This document shows, in pieces, positions 1 to 12,900 of a stretch of 64,000 nt of DNA. Origin of the DNA: Ligustrum vulgare (Eukaryota > Streptophyta > Magnoliopsida > Lamiales > Oleaceae); assembly GCA_963555705.1 (NCBI GenBank), contig OY743189.1, forward strand, positions 2,745,501 to 2,809,500, in the 5' to 3' direction. The position numbers and the translations under genes are program-made. Within the stretch, counting starts at the first letter, position 1; each line of letters begins with the position of its first letter. Under the pieces are notes generated by a model. The model did no database searches. It was not told the DNA's origin and saw only the letters and a program-made list of their open reading frames with translations.

Positions 1-735
1 AGTTGAGGAAGTCAAACACTCAACTTGAGAAGAAAAAAAATTCAAGTGTGAACAAAGTGGGTAGAGTGAAACAATGAAGTTCGTATTGAGAGTGAAGGAA
101 ATAATATCATTGTGAATTGACTTGGTTTGCGAAATTCTTTCTCGACTCAACCTAAATATATCATTTTATCCTACCTGACCTGAAGCCCCGTTACAACCAA
201 ATAAAGACATTTACTTTGCACTTGTGTTATTGTTGGCTCCGGTTATGACATTTGAGCAGTCTGTGGTAATAGATTCTCCATGCAGTGAGTTGAGTGAAAA
301 TTCTCACACTTATACACTTTGTGCGAAGAGAGAAATATCTAGTGAGGGTGTTAACTCCCATTACATATGCTTATGAGTAGTTTGAATTGCTTGGTCTATA
401 TTCTGTGCTTTCGAGTTAGTCGAAACTAACACCCATTTAGTAAATCATTGATAGAGGTTAAGAGAGAACTCACGAGAGGTGGGAGGATACAAGCCACATT
501 GGGAAATGAATTGGGCCGGGGGTATTGACTTTCATTTCTGTTCAGAGGATATTGGATGATGCATCTCTTGCACACACTAACACACTCCGGTTATGCAATT
601 GAATTTTCATGCTAAAAAAGAAGTGGGCTGTAACCTTGACTTTCCGATTGTAGGTTTATATTTTTGTTTGAATTATGTTTCTTTTCTTTCACATCATTAT
701 TCGAGGACGAACAATGGTTTAAGTGTGGGGGGATT
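1..735 (+). mobile_element. 3' untranslated internal tail of a Ty3 (Athila/Tat-like) retrotransposon
   Basis: Non-coding sequence ending in a polypurine tract (about 722-734, AGTGTGGGGGGAT) preceded by the GAGGACGAACAATG block at about 704. A related block stands just before a related LTR at 4554-4590. This is the segment between pol and the 3' LTR. The coding part lies left of the window. The short open frame at 593-877 crosses the LTR border and has no recognisable domain, so it is not called. Lineage assignment is inference from the LTR style. Confidence 0.7.
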
Positions 736-2359
736 TGATAAGTGCTTTATTAGCATGTATTTAATTCACTTATTATCCTATTTTTTTATTATTTTGATCC
801 TATTGAAGTATCGTTTAATGCATTTTCATTTATTGTGTTATACAGGATCGCAAAGAGCGAAAAGAAAGGAAACATGACCAAAGAAATACAAAGAAAATCA
901 AGAAGTGAGGTTCAAGGGCATATTCAAAGAGCTCTAAATCAATAATGGCATGTGGAAAGAAGATTAGATGCAAAAATTATGGTAAAAGAAGGTTTGGAAT
1001 GGAGTTGGAAATCAAAAACCCGTAAGGATTGTGATCATGAATTTTAGTTATAAATTGAAGCTCAACTTTGTCATAGAATACTTTCTAATTTGGGAAGATA
1101 TATTTCACTAATAATTTTAGATATTTGATTTTTATTTCCAACGCAACTTGAATCACCACAATCGGACTTTGGGAGAGAAAGTTATGGCCAAAACATCGAG
1201 TGCAGGCGCTTCTCGGCAGAAATACACTTACGGCCGTAAATGACAAAGTTACGGCCGTAACTTCCAAATTCCGGAAATTTTATGAATCCCAATTACAGCC
1301 GTAATAAGGAAAGTTACGGCCGTAACTTGCTCTCCAAGGAATTTACTTATCTGATTCAAGGTCTATCTTTGATATATCTTTGGGGTAAAGCTATGGCACG
1401 ATTTTGGGAGTATTAAAGGAGGAAAATCACCACAAAAAAGGAGGCTGGACATTGAAGAAAATTGAGAGAAAAATATAGAGCATTTTTGGAAGATTTTCAA
1501 GCACAAGAATATCAACAACAATGGAATTCATGAAGCAACTTGAAGAATCTACCACAATCATGATAGGCTAAATTCCATATCTTGTTCAAAGGGGAAGTTG
1601 TGTTAACTCAATTATGTAATTTTCTTTTCCTACAAATTAGTAGCGTGAATTTATTCCTTTATTTCAATTGTTGGATTATTATGTTTTGAATGTTCATTGA
1701 GTTTATTTGATTAATAGTTTAATTTGGCCAATTGGATTATTGATCTTTGGATTCATGAATATGCTATGTTTAGATTCTTGATCCGTAATTGTCATTGAAT
1801 CTTTACTTTAGTAGCAAATAAATCTCGTGCAGGTTTAGTAATAATTCAACTTGGATTGATTAATTCGAGCTTGTGCAATTAACGATCCAATTCATTCTAT
1901 TCTTCTAAATTTTCATGCTAGTCGTGCATTAAATCCTAAGAGCTTGTTTATGATTGTCCGTGGCTAGAATTGGTTCGAAGAACTTGGTTTGAATCTATAC
2001 ACGTAGGGAAGAATTTAGATAATCAGAGCTTGTTGATTATTTATGATTGATAATTGAATTAGGGATAGAAACACGTTACAAGGAAAGGTATAACATTAAT
2101 TGAGGGCACAACCGAACCCGAGAACAAGATTTCCTCTTATATTATTTCTCTAGTCATATTTAATTGTTTATTTTTATGAATATTTTTTTTTTTAAGCAAT
2201 TTCAAACAACAAACCCCCCATTCCATTCTAATTGATCGAACAACTAAAATTAGTTTCCGTTCCTCGTGGGATCGACCCTTACTCTCACTACTATATTATT
2301 AATTAATATTTAGCGAGTAAGGAATTATTTATTATTTTGGTGCATTGCGACACGCATCA
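736..2359 (+). repeat. 3' LTR (1,624 bp) of the Ty3 element
   Basis: The sequence begins TGATAAGTGC directly after the polypurine tract and ends ACACGCATCA, so it has TG...CA ends. At 2360 the sequence switches in frame to a MULE transposase, fixing the right border. The first five bases after it (GATAG) should be the target duplication; its partner lies outside the window. The LTR is related to those at 4590-6256, 35591-42755 (minus), 45585-47117 (minus) and 47150-47895. It has no convincing coding capacity and carries a cluster of 12-bp palindromes at 1228-1325. Confidence 0.8.
1228..1325. repeat. cluster of four TTACGGCCGTAA palindromes inside the LTR
   Basis: The 12-bp perfect palindrome TTACGGCCGTAA lies at 1228-1239, 1249-1260 and 1314-1325. 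A one-base variant is at 1293-1304. Pair spacing is 21 bp within each pair. The block is GC-rich in AT-rich surroundings. Role unknown; an LTR regulatory protein site is possible but inferred. Confidence 0.85.
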
Positions 2360-3379
2360 GATAGCGAAAATGATCTAGCGATGAATTGGTTTTTCTCAAA
2401 GTTGAGAGAAGTAATTGGAGATGTCCATGACCTTGCTTTTATAACTGATAGGGGAAATTCTATCATAAATGGTATAGCTGAAGTTTTTCCCGAGGCATAC
2501 CATGGTTATTGCATGTACCATATACAAGGCAATTTGAAGATAACGTACCGTGGTACATGGATCGTTTCCTTGCTTAAGAGAGCGGCAGAGACTTACACTT
2601 TTGAAGATTATAATAAGTTCATGATCGAAATAGATAATAAGAGTAAGAAAGCCTCGGAGTACTTAATAGATAAATTTGGAATTCAACATTGGGCACGGTG
2701 TCAATTTCCAGGACGTCGATACAATATGATGACGTCAAATAACGTGGAGTCTTTGAATGCATTATTTAAGAAGGATCGAGAGTTACCAATTCTGGCAATG
2801 ATTGAGAACATTAGGGAGAAGTTACAGGTTTGGTTTTACGATAGATGCGAGGAATCTCAATCATGCACATCTTATCTCACCCCTGCCATGGAAACCAAAC
2901 TCTTCAAGACATTACGCCTGACTAGAAGGTTGGGCGTGGAGCCACTGGATCAGTTTAGATTCAACGTTGTATGCGGATGTAATGTTGGTTATGTTGTGGA
3001 CTTGAATGACAACACGTGCACGTGTAGACAGTTTCAGCTTAAGCGCTTTCCATGCGCTTGTGCAGTTGCAATTGCTAGACATAGGGGCTTTTCACCACAG
3101 TCATTATCAACTGAGTACTATACCACTGCTTTGTGGAGAGAAGCATATGCTGAAACTATATTTCCTCTACCAAATGAGGCTGAGTGGGAACTTCCCAAAC
3201 ACTTGCTCCCGCTTGATAATTTACTGCCACTGAATGTCCGAAGACGTACTCCTGAATGTGTACGCACGTCTAGAATACCATCTACTGGAGAGTTTTCCAG
3301 ACCGCGAAAGTGCGGCAGGTGCTGCGCAGTCGGTCATACTTGCCAAACTTGTACCAGTCAGATTTCCTTGAATAATTAA
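2360..3379 (+). pseudogene. C-terminal part of a MULE (Mutator superfamily) transposase
   Basis: An open frame of about 340 codons resuming with Asp-Ser-Glu-Asn-Asp immediately after the LTR. It matches the later part of the MULE transposase catalytic region and what follows it. The second half has the FPGRRYNMMTSNNVESLNA block and a FYDR motif typical of MULE transposases. A SWIM-type zinc module begins CTCRQFQLKRFPCAC. Its usual final His (CxH) is Cys here, so metal binding may be altered. A C-terminal CGRC...C cluster resembles the MULE zinc knuckle. The first half, with the leading catalytic residues, is separated by the retrotransposon and lies outside the window, so the gene is broken. 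The upstream in-frame TTG at 2345 belongs to the LTR. The partner gene is the Ulp1-like protease at 3720-4273, in convergent orientation. Confidence 0.88.
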
Positions 3380-3719
3380 TTTTATCACTATTAAAACTTT
3401 TATTGTAATTGTAGTGTTGTTGATAATAAATTATCTTATTTTGTCTATGTTAATAAAGTTCGTGAATTGCTTATCATACGATGAAAGATGATAAATGTTT
3501 CTTGGGGAAAAAAAGATATTTTAGGGTTTAGGGTATAGTTTTCTATTTTAGGGTTTATATATATATATATATATACTATTTTTTTGTTCCAAAAAATATG
3601 TTGTTATCTATACATGTGAGACAATTTATTCAACTAAAGAAATTGACAGTAATAAAGAAATTGACAAATAAATATATATACAATTACATATAAAAACTAT
3701 ATTTTTACATTTTTAAATC
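3380..3719. other. spacer between the two convergent MULE genes
   Basis: AT-rich shared 3' region with a short TA run near 3558-3575. No further gene seen. Confidence 0.6.
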
Positions 3720-4273
3720 TTATGGATCACAATTGTACGTAAATAAATCAGTAGCCAACTTTATCCTCCACTTCTGTATATGTTCTTGATTGATCATCTT
3801 GACATCTCGTCCGATGCTCAAGAACTCAATATATTTTATTGCAAAAATCCCGCAATCGTCACTGTAAGTTAAAAAAAAAAAAAAAACTTTAGTGAAATAA
3901 ATGAACATAGTTAAGAATTTAATTAATTACTAGAATACGAGTATAATAAAATTTACCTGACCCCTTGTTTGGAAATTCCCCGGATCCTCTCAATGGCTAG
4001 TACATCATCGACATGAATTCCAGCACGCTTAGTCATTAGAGGAACAATGAATGCTAAGGATATCAGAGCTTCTTGGAGTTGGGTCTTTGTGAAACAACCA
4101 TGTTCGAAGTCGTACACATACATTTTCGATTCAGCTAACACGACCTCAACAGCAATGATGTGTGTACAACTCGTCCACGACTGGCCACACATGGGCTCTG
4201 CCCCTACCATGTAATCTTTGTGAGAGAAAAGCAGAAAGTGGTGATCATCCATGAGCGTTGAAAGGAATTTCAT
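3720..4273 (-). CDS. Ulp1-like C48 cysteine protease fragment, two exons, MULE-associated
   Basis: Exon 1 runs 4273 to 3957 and exon 2 runs 3861 to 3720, stopping at TAA/TGA-type codon 3722-3720. The donor is CAG|GTAAAT and the acceptor is a T-tract then ACAG. The junction is phase-consistent and creates Ser-Asp-Asp-Cys-Gly-Ile-Phe. This is the D-C-G catalytic-cysteine block of Ulp1/SUMO proteases, followed by KYIEFLS. Exon 1 carries the preceding strand with VYDFEHG, where the catalytic Asp normally sits, and a His ahead of it in CTHIIAV. MULEs of the Kaonashi type carry such protease genes. The N-terminal part is missing because the next retrotransposon begins about 4277. It is probably a non-functional remnant, although this piece has no stop. 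Exon boundaries are my inference. Confidence 0.75.
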
Positions 4274-4276
4274 TAG

Positions 4277-6256
4277 AAATCATAGATTGACCACATGGGA
4301 TTCGGGCTTGATTATGCATAATGAGCCACACAGTGTTGAGCACATCTTTTGATTAAGTATGCGTTTGACATTGGCTATTCACACACACACTTGAAAATCT
4401 GGCATGATATAACTAGAAATTATTTTGCATTGTTGTCCATAACTCTTGCTGAAGCTTGAATTGATTTGGACTATGGAGGCATATGGTGAACATGTTGACA
4501 CAACAAAAATAATTGCACGTTGTTATTTTAATTTGTTAGTTTAGTTTACATTATTCGAGGACGAACAATAATTTTAGTTTGGGGGTATTTGATAAGTATA
4601 TTTTATACACTTATTTGTACGTCTAAATTAGAATAAATTATTATCGTTTTAGAATATATTCTATTTAATTTGTGTTTATTTGTTTACTTTGCAGAAAATA
4701 TCTCAAATGATGAAGAATGAAGTAATTGATGAGAAAAATGCATAATTGGATGTTAATTGGAGCTAAAATGAGCAATTGATAAGTTTGTGACGTCAACCGG
4801 AAAGATGCAATGTGGCGAAGTAAACAAATCAGAGGTTGAAGGACCCAGTTGAAGGAATTGAGAGTTGAAACGAGCGAATTGGGAAGATTACAAAGTATGG
4901 AGACTATATTGTTGCAATTGGAAGTTGAAGGACTGAAAATCAAATTAAACATGAGGTACCAACTTGCAAATATCCAATGATTGATTTGGATAATAAGAAG
5001 ATATTTTGAGGATTTTTAGGAGTTAATTGGATGCAAGTATAAGTCAAAAAGGAATGGAATATGATAAGAATATTACCATAAAATTGATTCCAATCCTAGA
5101 AGATTCTGGACAGAATTCTAGTCGGACTTTGAGACCAAATTTTGGGGCAGTAAACGTTCGAATTAGGAAAATTCTATTTCAAGAAGAATTGTAGCCCTTT
5201 AAGTTATCTTTCTAAAGAAATATGAATCATCATAATAGGATAAGGAAAGAGAAAGATATGGTCGAAATACCGAACGATGTGCAGATACCAAAAAAGACTC
5301 GCGCGCGGATTTGATGAATTTCTTTCCTTCTTCAACTTGATCTCTTCACCAACTATAAATACAACCTCTTTGCACGAAAATCAGACCTTTGCCTCTCCAT
5401 AGAACGAGCCACAATAGAGATTTTAATTAAAATTCTTGGAGATTCAAGCATCGCAGAGGGGCGTGAATTGAAGATACTTGAAGAATTGATAATTGGTGCA
5501 ATCTTTCCATTCTTCTTTGTTATTTTCAATGAACGTTATATTTTATTGTTTTTGTTTTACAATCATGATGTGTAACTAATTTTAACGTTGGGATGAACGA
5601 TGTAGCCTAGTCATATTATTTTAATTTCATATTCCTTGTTTTAACGCTTTGATGCATGTGTTGATTTATTATTGCGTTTAATACGTGAATGAACTGACCA
5701 CTTATTCATGATTTTATGTGTTATTTCCATAATCCGAGAGGTGAGTTAATAATATAGATCTATGTAATAAATCCGGTAATTGAACGAGAGATAGAGATAT
5801 ACTCTTGTAATTATTGCGGTTGTGTGTGAATTCTTGTGTGTAATGCATCTAGATGAGGAATATTCGGACCCTCTGTAGAGATACAAGGTTGACTTATTTA
5901 GGTAGGATTGATTTAAACTCGAGAGAGGAATCTCAATTTGAATCAGTGAATTCGATCGATCACATATTTAGAAAATAAAATCTGGAATTGGAATTAATTT
6001 AATTTGTTAGGTGAAATCGTGAATCTCAACCACTTTAAAATCATCTTTTAAAACAAAACAATTTCATAATTTAATTATTTAATTCATCTTCTTAGTTTTA
6101 ATTTAAAACATCAAATTCATTTGTCTGTTCAAATAAAGTTTAGAACTAAAATATTTCGGTACTTAGTAAACAGTCTTCGTGGGACGATAATCCGGACTCC
6201 TAGGTCCACTTTATTACTTCTCACGACCCGTACACTTGCGGGAATATCTCGCATCG
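4277..6256 (+). mobile_element. Truncated Ty3 element: 3' internal tail plus LTR
   Basis: 4277-4589 is a non-coding internal tail with the GAGGACGAACAAT block (about 4558) and purine tract TTTGGGGGTATT. The LTR begins at 4590 (TGATAAGTATATTTTATACAC) and ends near 6256, after CACGACCCGTACACTTGCGGG and TCTCGCATCG, giving about 1,667 bp. The last bases are diverged from CGCATCA. No primer site or gag follows, so this is a 3' end rather than a 5' end. The left border abuts the Ulp1-like gene, which it probably truncated. Confidence 0.7.
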
Positions 6257-6540
6257 CGAGATATAAGTGAACACAAACCATTATGAAAATTACAATTTTT
6301 TTAGTTAATGATGCCAACTGATTTTCACCAAGAGAGATATGTATCATATAGGGGAGTAACTAAGCCTCTGTTCAGAGGCCTTTTTCAGAAAAAATAGTTT
6401 TTTTTTGTTTTTTTTTCACGTATCTCTAGATGATTTGAGGGTTAAAAATTGGAGAGAGAAAAAATGTGTGGTTAAAAAATTGTATTGAAAATTGCAATGT
6501 TTAAACAAAAAAACTCAAAAAAAACACTATTACCGAACAT

Positions 6541-6752
6541 AGGCTAAGGTTACCTTGTGAAGTTGCTGGACAACTTCCTGCTGGTCATTTTCCCCACAGA
6601 TTTGGAACCATTCATTAAAAGTTTCAGCTGAGATAAAAATCTCTAGTAGCAAAAGGTTCAGGAGAGACCAGGCTAAGGTTACCTTGTGAAGTTGCTGGAC
6701 AACTTCCTGCTGGTCATTTTCTCCACAGATTTGGAACCATTCATTAAAAGTT
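6541..6752 (-). repeat. Two 83-bp direct copies of an exon-like sequence
   Basis: Copies at 6541-6623 and 6670-6752 differ at one base and are separated by 46 bp. Read on the minus strand, each encodes TFNEWFQICGENDQQ then EVVQQLHK. Each reaches CACAAG|GTAACC, a good splice-donor context. The open frame runs through both copies (6760-6530). This looks like a duplicated exon 3' end with its donor, either a captured gene fragment or a gene relic. I do not recognise the protein. Confidence 0.6.
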
Positions 6753-6762
6753 CCTAGCATAC

Positions 6763-9700
6763 TGTTGGATAATGTTTGTCCGTTGAGTAAATTTATTTGT
6801 ACTCGTGAAAATAAAATATTATTTATTCACATATTGATTAAACCGTTAATTATGTTGTCGATCTTTAGCTAGCATTTGTCCATGTGTCGATTTGATGAAT
6901 GTCTAAGTTATTAAATACATAAAGATTCAATTTGTAATCCAATCTAAAATTATTGTTCACGATTAGCAAATAAATATAGACAATTTATTTTGATCATCTC
7001 AATTTTTTAAAGTCTATCTTTGATATAAAATTAAGAGTGCATTTGAAATGTATTGAACGAGACCATGTGAAATTAATTTGCAACATTGACAAAATAAATT
7101 TAATTTCACTTGACTGTCGTACGTGGGACCATAATAATGATCAAAGAATAGACTTCAATAACTAGCTTGAAGTTCTTTGAGGTATCAATGAATGAGATTA
7201 AATTTCTGATTAATATCTCAATACTTTGAGAATTAAAGTTAACTAACGATGAACATCTATTCGTATTATGAAATCCGTCACTTTTTAGATATGATCACTA
7301 ATTCTTCTAGTGGATAGTTAAATCTGAGTTCAATAATTCGACAATGATTGTTGAACTCTACAATGTGATGTGATTACATTAAACTATTAGATAGAAGATG
7401 AGAGTTGAGGATTTATAAATATTATGAAAAGGGCATTTTGGTCTTTTTACATTACTCCAAATATTTGAGTTGGTCGACAAGGGTAACATGTAAGAACAAT
7501 AATTTAGAGGATATAATTATTGATTATTGTTTCAGTAATTACACTCTAAAATAGAAAATGAATTCGATACAATTGAAAAATCGAAGAAATGATTAAAACA
7601 ATATAGTTTTTCAATTGTATTCCATAATAATTTTATTCACAAATAAAAGTTCAAAAAGAGTTGGAATTTTTGACGAACAGAATCAAAAATCATTTCTCTT
7701 TCGACACCAGTTGAAGGGTGTAGAAAATTTCTTTTCTTGTGTCAAAGACTAGGAAGACAAATAATCCCTTCTAGAATTATTTGCTCTCTGCTTATGCTAA
7801 TATCTAGTCCAATTTTATGACATTGAAATCTGGCAAAATAGAAAGCCCCAAGGGTGCCATATTAATTTTACTAAGAGTGTAGTTTCGTTCTTTTAGTCAA
7901 ATAGAATGTGATTATAAATTATTTTAACTGGTCAAGAATTGATCAGATCAAAATTAATTTATTGAAGTTTAGTTTAATATGATCCAATAAGGTCCCTTAG
8001 TAGCTTCACTATAATAGACTTATTTATATAGACTAATTACCTGTATTGGGTTGTGCAGAAATGAGCCTGGATTATGTATTAGGGTTAGTAGGGTTTCAGT
8101 GTGTAATTGAGTTATAAATAGTTTCCTAAGACTTTTTCTAACCCTAACACACGGTAGGCAGGAAACACACTAAAGTGTGTAGTTGTGTTTTATCTTTTGG
8201 TTAAAAACTCTAAGCCTACTATAACTCTAGATCTAGAGAGAAGTGACAAACATAATCTATCATTCTCCATTTCTAGGGCTTGAAGTGTAATTTTCTACTC
8301 AAAACTCTCGACTAGAATCAACCAAGAATTCTATGCCTTTAGTAAAAGCTCAGATAATTGAGAAATTACTAAGTAAAAAGTATAGTTACTTGAAAACTCG
8401 TGGATTTACAAGGAAGGCTAGATTGAATTATGGTTGTTCTCAAGATCTCTCTTCTGACAATCCAACTTATTAAGAGATTTTGATTGAGGTGAAAACAATG
8501 AAAAAGATTACTGCTTGTATTTCTCCAAATATTCTTCTTCCAGAGCAATCCAGCACACCACCTTTGAGAGCTTCAAGTGTAGATATTTAGAGTATTTTAG
8601 TTTTCAAGACTTGGAATTTTTATTTTTATTGTTAATTTTTGCACGTATTTACTAATTTTGGTATTTTAACATTTTTAATACATTGGCATTATTTTAGTAG
8701 TAAATTTTTATTTTTAGTGTATTTTAATTTTTGTAACTTTATTTTTGAAAGTAATTAATGAAAGCAAGAATTTTTAAACGAGGAACAATGATATTATTAT
8801 TTAACATAACTTTAACGACAAAAAGTTTATGGATATACAAGACATTTAAGGACAATTAATTAGTCAATTTTTGTTGTTAAAAAGTTTTCTATGACCATTA
8901 TTTTGTTTGTTGAAAATCGATATTTAAAGACGAATAAATTATTAAAATTTTGTTATTAAAAGAACTTAATACGACCATCTTGTCTTCGTTGAAAATCACA
9001 ACAAACACATTTGGTCGACGAATTTATGATTTAATAACCAAAATTTGTTAAACAACTAAAGTTTACATTGTTAAATTTTCATATTCAACCACGAAATAAA
9101 ATTTCGTTGATAAATACATTCTACGACGAGTCTTTAAAGAAGAATTAGTAATGAAACTATTTTTTTGTCACTATGCAATCTATAAGGAGATATTGATTTT
9201 TAGCTTTATATTTTAGGGTAATTATATTCACACAACACTTTTTTAAATCTATGCCACAATTTAATTGCAAGAAAGATCTTCTGTGTTTATTTGCTTTTAC
9301 TTTTATATCCTCAACTTTTTTTAATCGAGTTATTATTCATAACATTCAATTAATTAACATAGTTTATTTCTAATAACGGTTTCTATGAAAATATTCTGCT
9401 AATTTGCATTGAAAAGATGTAAAAATATTTTGTTTAATTTTTGTATTAGTTATTTATTTTAATTATTTAAATTTAAAACTATGAGAGGAAAATAAGTATT
9501 TTTCACACTCGTAATAAATATTTTGAATGAAAATCATATCTAAAGACAAGATGTGAAAATTAATAAAGAGTTGATGATAAAAAGATTATAAAAAAAACTT
9601 GGTGGGGAAAAAGAAAAAAATAGGATTCTTCATTGCAATTAAAATGTAGTATAGTTAACAAAAAAAGTGTAATATCAATATATTTACGTATATTTTATGG

Positions 9701-9800
9701 TAGATAAATTCACTTTTTCTAGAAGCATTAATTAATTCATCACATTCCATGTCATGGTTTCTCCTTCCTACACCGCACACCTCAAGTAAAAAATCAGATT
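6763..9800. other. AT-rich intergenic stretch, possible decayed copia LTR at its left
   Basis: No coding gene is supported. From 6763 the sequence starts TGTTGGATAATG like many copia LTRs. A TATAAATAG-type box lies near 8114 and a run of CTAACCCTAACAC near 8138. I could not find the matching end or a target duplication, so an LTR is only a possibility. Around 8780-9180 short motifs such as GACGAATT and ACGACGAG recur in both orientations, like a degraded CACTA subterminal region. That is also unproven. Confidence 0.35.
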
Positions 9801-9925
9801 AAAAAAATTGTCATCCACAGAAGAAATAGGATATCATCCAATAACGAATTCCCAAATCCCCTCCCCCAATAAAATATCAATAGGAGAAAGCCAATTGAAA
9901 TTAGGGGAATCCGTCTCATTCCCAT

Positions 9926-12900
9926 ATGCAGATGACATTGTGTGCGTCAAATTCTGTATTTTATTCATGGAAGATTCGTCCAAAGAGCTTATTTAATTGG
10001 GATTTTGGCAACAGTAAGTCGAACAAGGCAGAGCCCTTTTACCATGACGACGTTGATCTTCAATTCCCATCTTCTCTGCTCAGCAAAACATTCTTAAAGG
10101 GTAACAATTTTACTTCTTTTTTCTTAATATCAATTAACTAAATACTTATTTACGCGTAAGTAACCTATAGGCAAAGTTGAAACAATGTTTATTCGTTTGA
10201 GCCGGATATGTTTGGTATTCAAAATTTTGAAACGAAATAGGACGGATTGATGGATATTTAAAACGTTATTAAAGCTACAGTCGCTATTCACACTTTGAAC
10301 TAGGAGTGGACAAAATGATTGAACCGGACTAAACCAGAATCAAACCAAATCAAGCGGTTTGGTTCGATTCTATATTAAAAAAATAATGGTTTGTTTCTTA
10401 AAATCAAGAACCATTTAGTTTCGGTTCTGATTTCGATTCTTTTTCCAGAACCAAGAACCAAACTCAATATATATATACACACACAAATTAGTGGATATTC
10501 ATCTCATCAAAATATTCAAATCTGAAATGTACAAAAATATTATTTACTATACATTTTATCTCATTTCCTATTTCACAAAGATTTTAAATCATAAATCTAA
10601 ATTCTAATTCATTTTTCTTCTTTTCAATTATAAACACGCATTCACACGACTTTACTTGCACTCCTATAACATAGCAATCGTTGCACTCCTTAGTCACCAT
10701 CGATGATATAAATGTTTATTTTTTAAAATTTATGTATATATAAACCTCAGCTCAATTCGTCAATTCTCAAGAGTTAACCCAAACTCAATTTGTAAATCCA
10801 CCGAACATGCTTGCTGCAATTAAAATTTAGTAATGCTATTTTTTCACCCACCGTGAACTTATGCTCGAATAATCTGTCGAGATCACGTGGAATGATTTAA
10901 CAATGATGGAGACATGTCACTTCACAGGATCTCGACACATCACTTGAGTATAAATCAAATCTCTGTTCTTTAGTGCAATTATTTAAAATTTTTAAACAAC
11001 ACAATTTTGTAAAATCATTTTTTAACTAAACATATTTTCTTTTTTCACTTTTCAAATACATATTCTACGAGTTAAATGCCGCCAGACTATTACAAATGCT
11101 CTCCAAACGCTGTTGAACTTTAAATTATTTGTGGTATACCATTGAGCATCAAAGTTAAAATTTTCATTGTCACTATACGATTTCAAAGGTTTTCCAAATG
11201 CATTTAAACTTTAAATATCATTTGGTGTGCTACCAAACTATTGAAAAGGTACTCCATTTGCCATTATTTTATTAATTTTTTTGTTTTGTTTCATGTAAGT
11301 AGATTTATTCATTTTTTTTTTTTTTATTCAAAAAGGAATGTTCTCTTCATTATGAGAATATTATGAGAATATTAACGAAAGATGTAAAAATATATTTATT
11401 TGGAGCCTTTCAATGATTTTTTTTATAGAAACGTGTTGTCCGTATTAATCGAGAAAAAATTTAAATCCATTTACAATAATGAAAATGAAAATACATAATG
11501 GGTTCTTTTATATAGAAAAGTTTACGTATAAAAATTATATAAATCCATTAACACAATGGATTTATTCATAATTTTTCTTTTGTGTTAAGAAATAAATTTC
11601 TCTTCATTCTAAGAATATTTATGACATATAAAAATATATATGTGTACATTCTTTTAATGATTATTTTTTTATAGAAACTTGTAATGTTCAGATTAATCGA
11701 GCATTGTTTTAGACAATAAATCAATTTACAATGATGTTTAGAATTATATTTGAATTGAATTACTTTTCTGAAAGAAGAAATGCAATAAATTCATTTACAA
11801 TTATGTCCAAAATATTAACTCTAATTCTTTTTATTGTAAATAATTTTCTTTTTCATAAAAAAATAATGATAGAAGAAAACATTTTTCAAGAAGAAATGCT
11901 AGATTAATATGGACAACCATGTTTCTATAAAAAATCGTTAAAAATCCACATAAACATATTTTTATCTATCATTAATATTCTCGTAATGAATAGAATATTA
12001 TTTCTTGAATAAAAAATAATAATATTGAAAGTTCTAGGAAACCCCAAAGTTTGACCTTATGTGCGGAAATAACACAATTAAAAAGGAACGCGTTACTTTA
12101 TTAATTGTTGTTAGATGGTTAATCAAACAAGTTCAATTATCCTATGGTGAATTCTTATAATTGCAATAATTAAAGGTAATAAACAATCAAAACAACAATA
12201 TGATGACGGAGAAACTCAGCGTAAGAAAAACTCCGGGACCAAGTCAGTTACCTCCACTATAAGCAATTTCGGTTATAGTTAGATCTATCCAGCTTCCCCT
12301 GCTAGACAACAAAAATGTACCCTTACTAACCAAAGATACAGCTACCTCCAACAGCTTCCAGATTTTGATGCTTCTTCCAAGTAGATACCTCAAGAATTCC
12401 CCGTTCTTATTAACTTCATATACTTGTAGTCCAACCTTCTTCAACCTCCAACAATTATAAAGTTTTACAATCGAAGAAGTAATCCTTAGGTTAAAGGATG
12501 CGCATGTTTTAGATTAGGAACAAGTGATGTTTTCCTAACTAGGGTTGTCGGATCACAAGAAACTAAGGGATTCAAACAATGGTGAATTTGGTTCTTGGAT
12601 CATCAAATCATGGGATCAAAGATTTGATATATATATATATATATATATATAGACAACAACCCTGAATAATTTTTGCGCATAGGGCTTAGGTATATATAAT
12701 ATGAAATGTTTGAGATAATTTAAGATTGTAGGAACCTTAAAATTCGCGAAACAGAATCTATCTAGATTCGACGACCTTCAGTATTCTCATCATAACTTTT
12801 TCTCTCGATATCCAATCGAGTCAATTCAAAGTGCGTTGGAAAGATAACTCAAAGATCTACAATTTTTGTAGTATTTTTCCAATTCGGATCATTATCCTGC

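Noticed and set aside
9808..9996. Alternative first exon in another frame (S-S-T-E-E-I-G-Y...)
   Set aside because: It starts at TTG, ends in a stop inside the exon, and is out of phase with the spliced TLDc frame.
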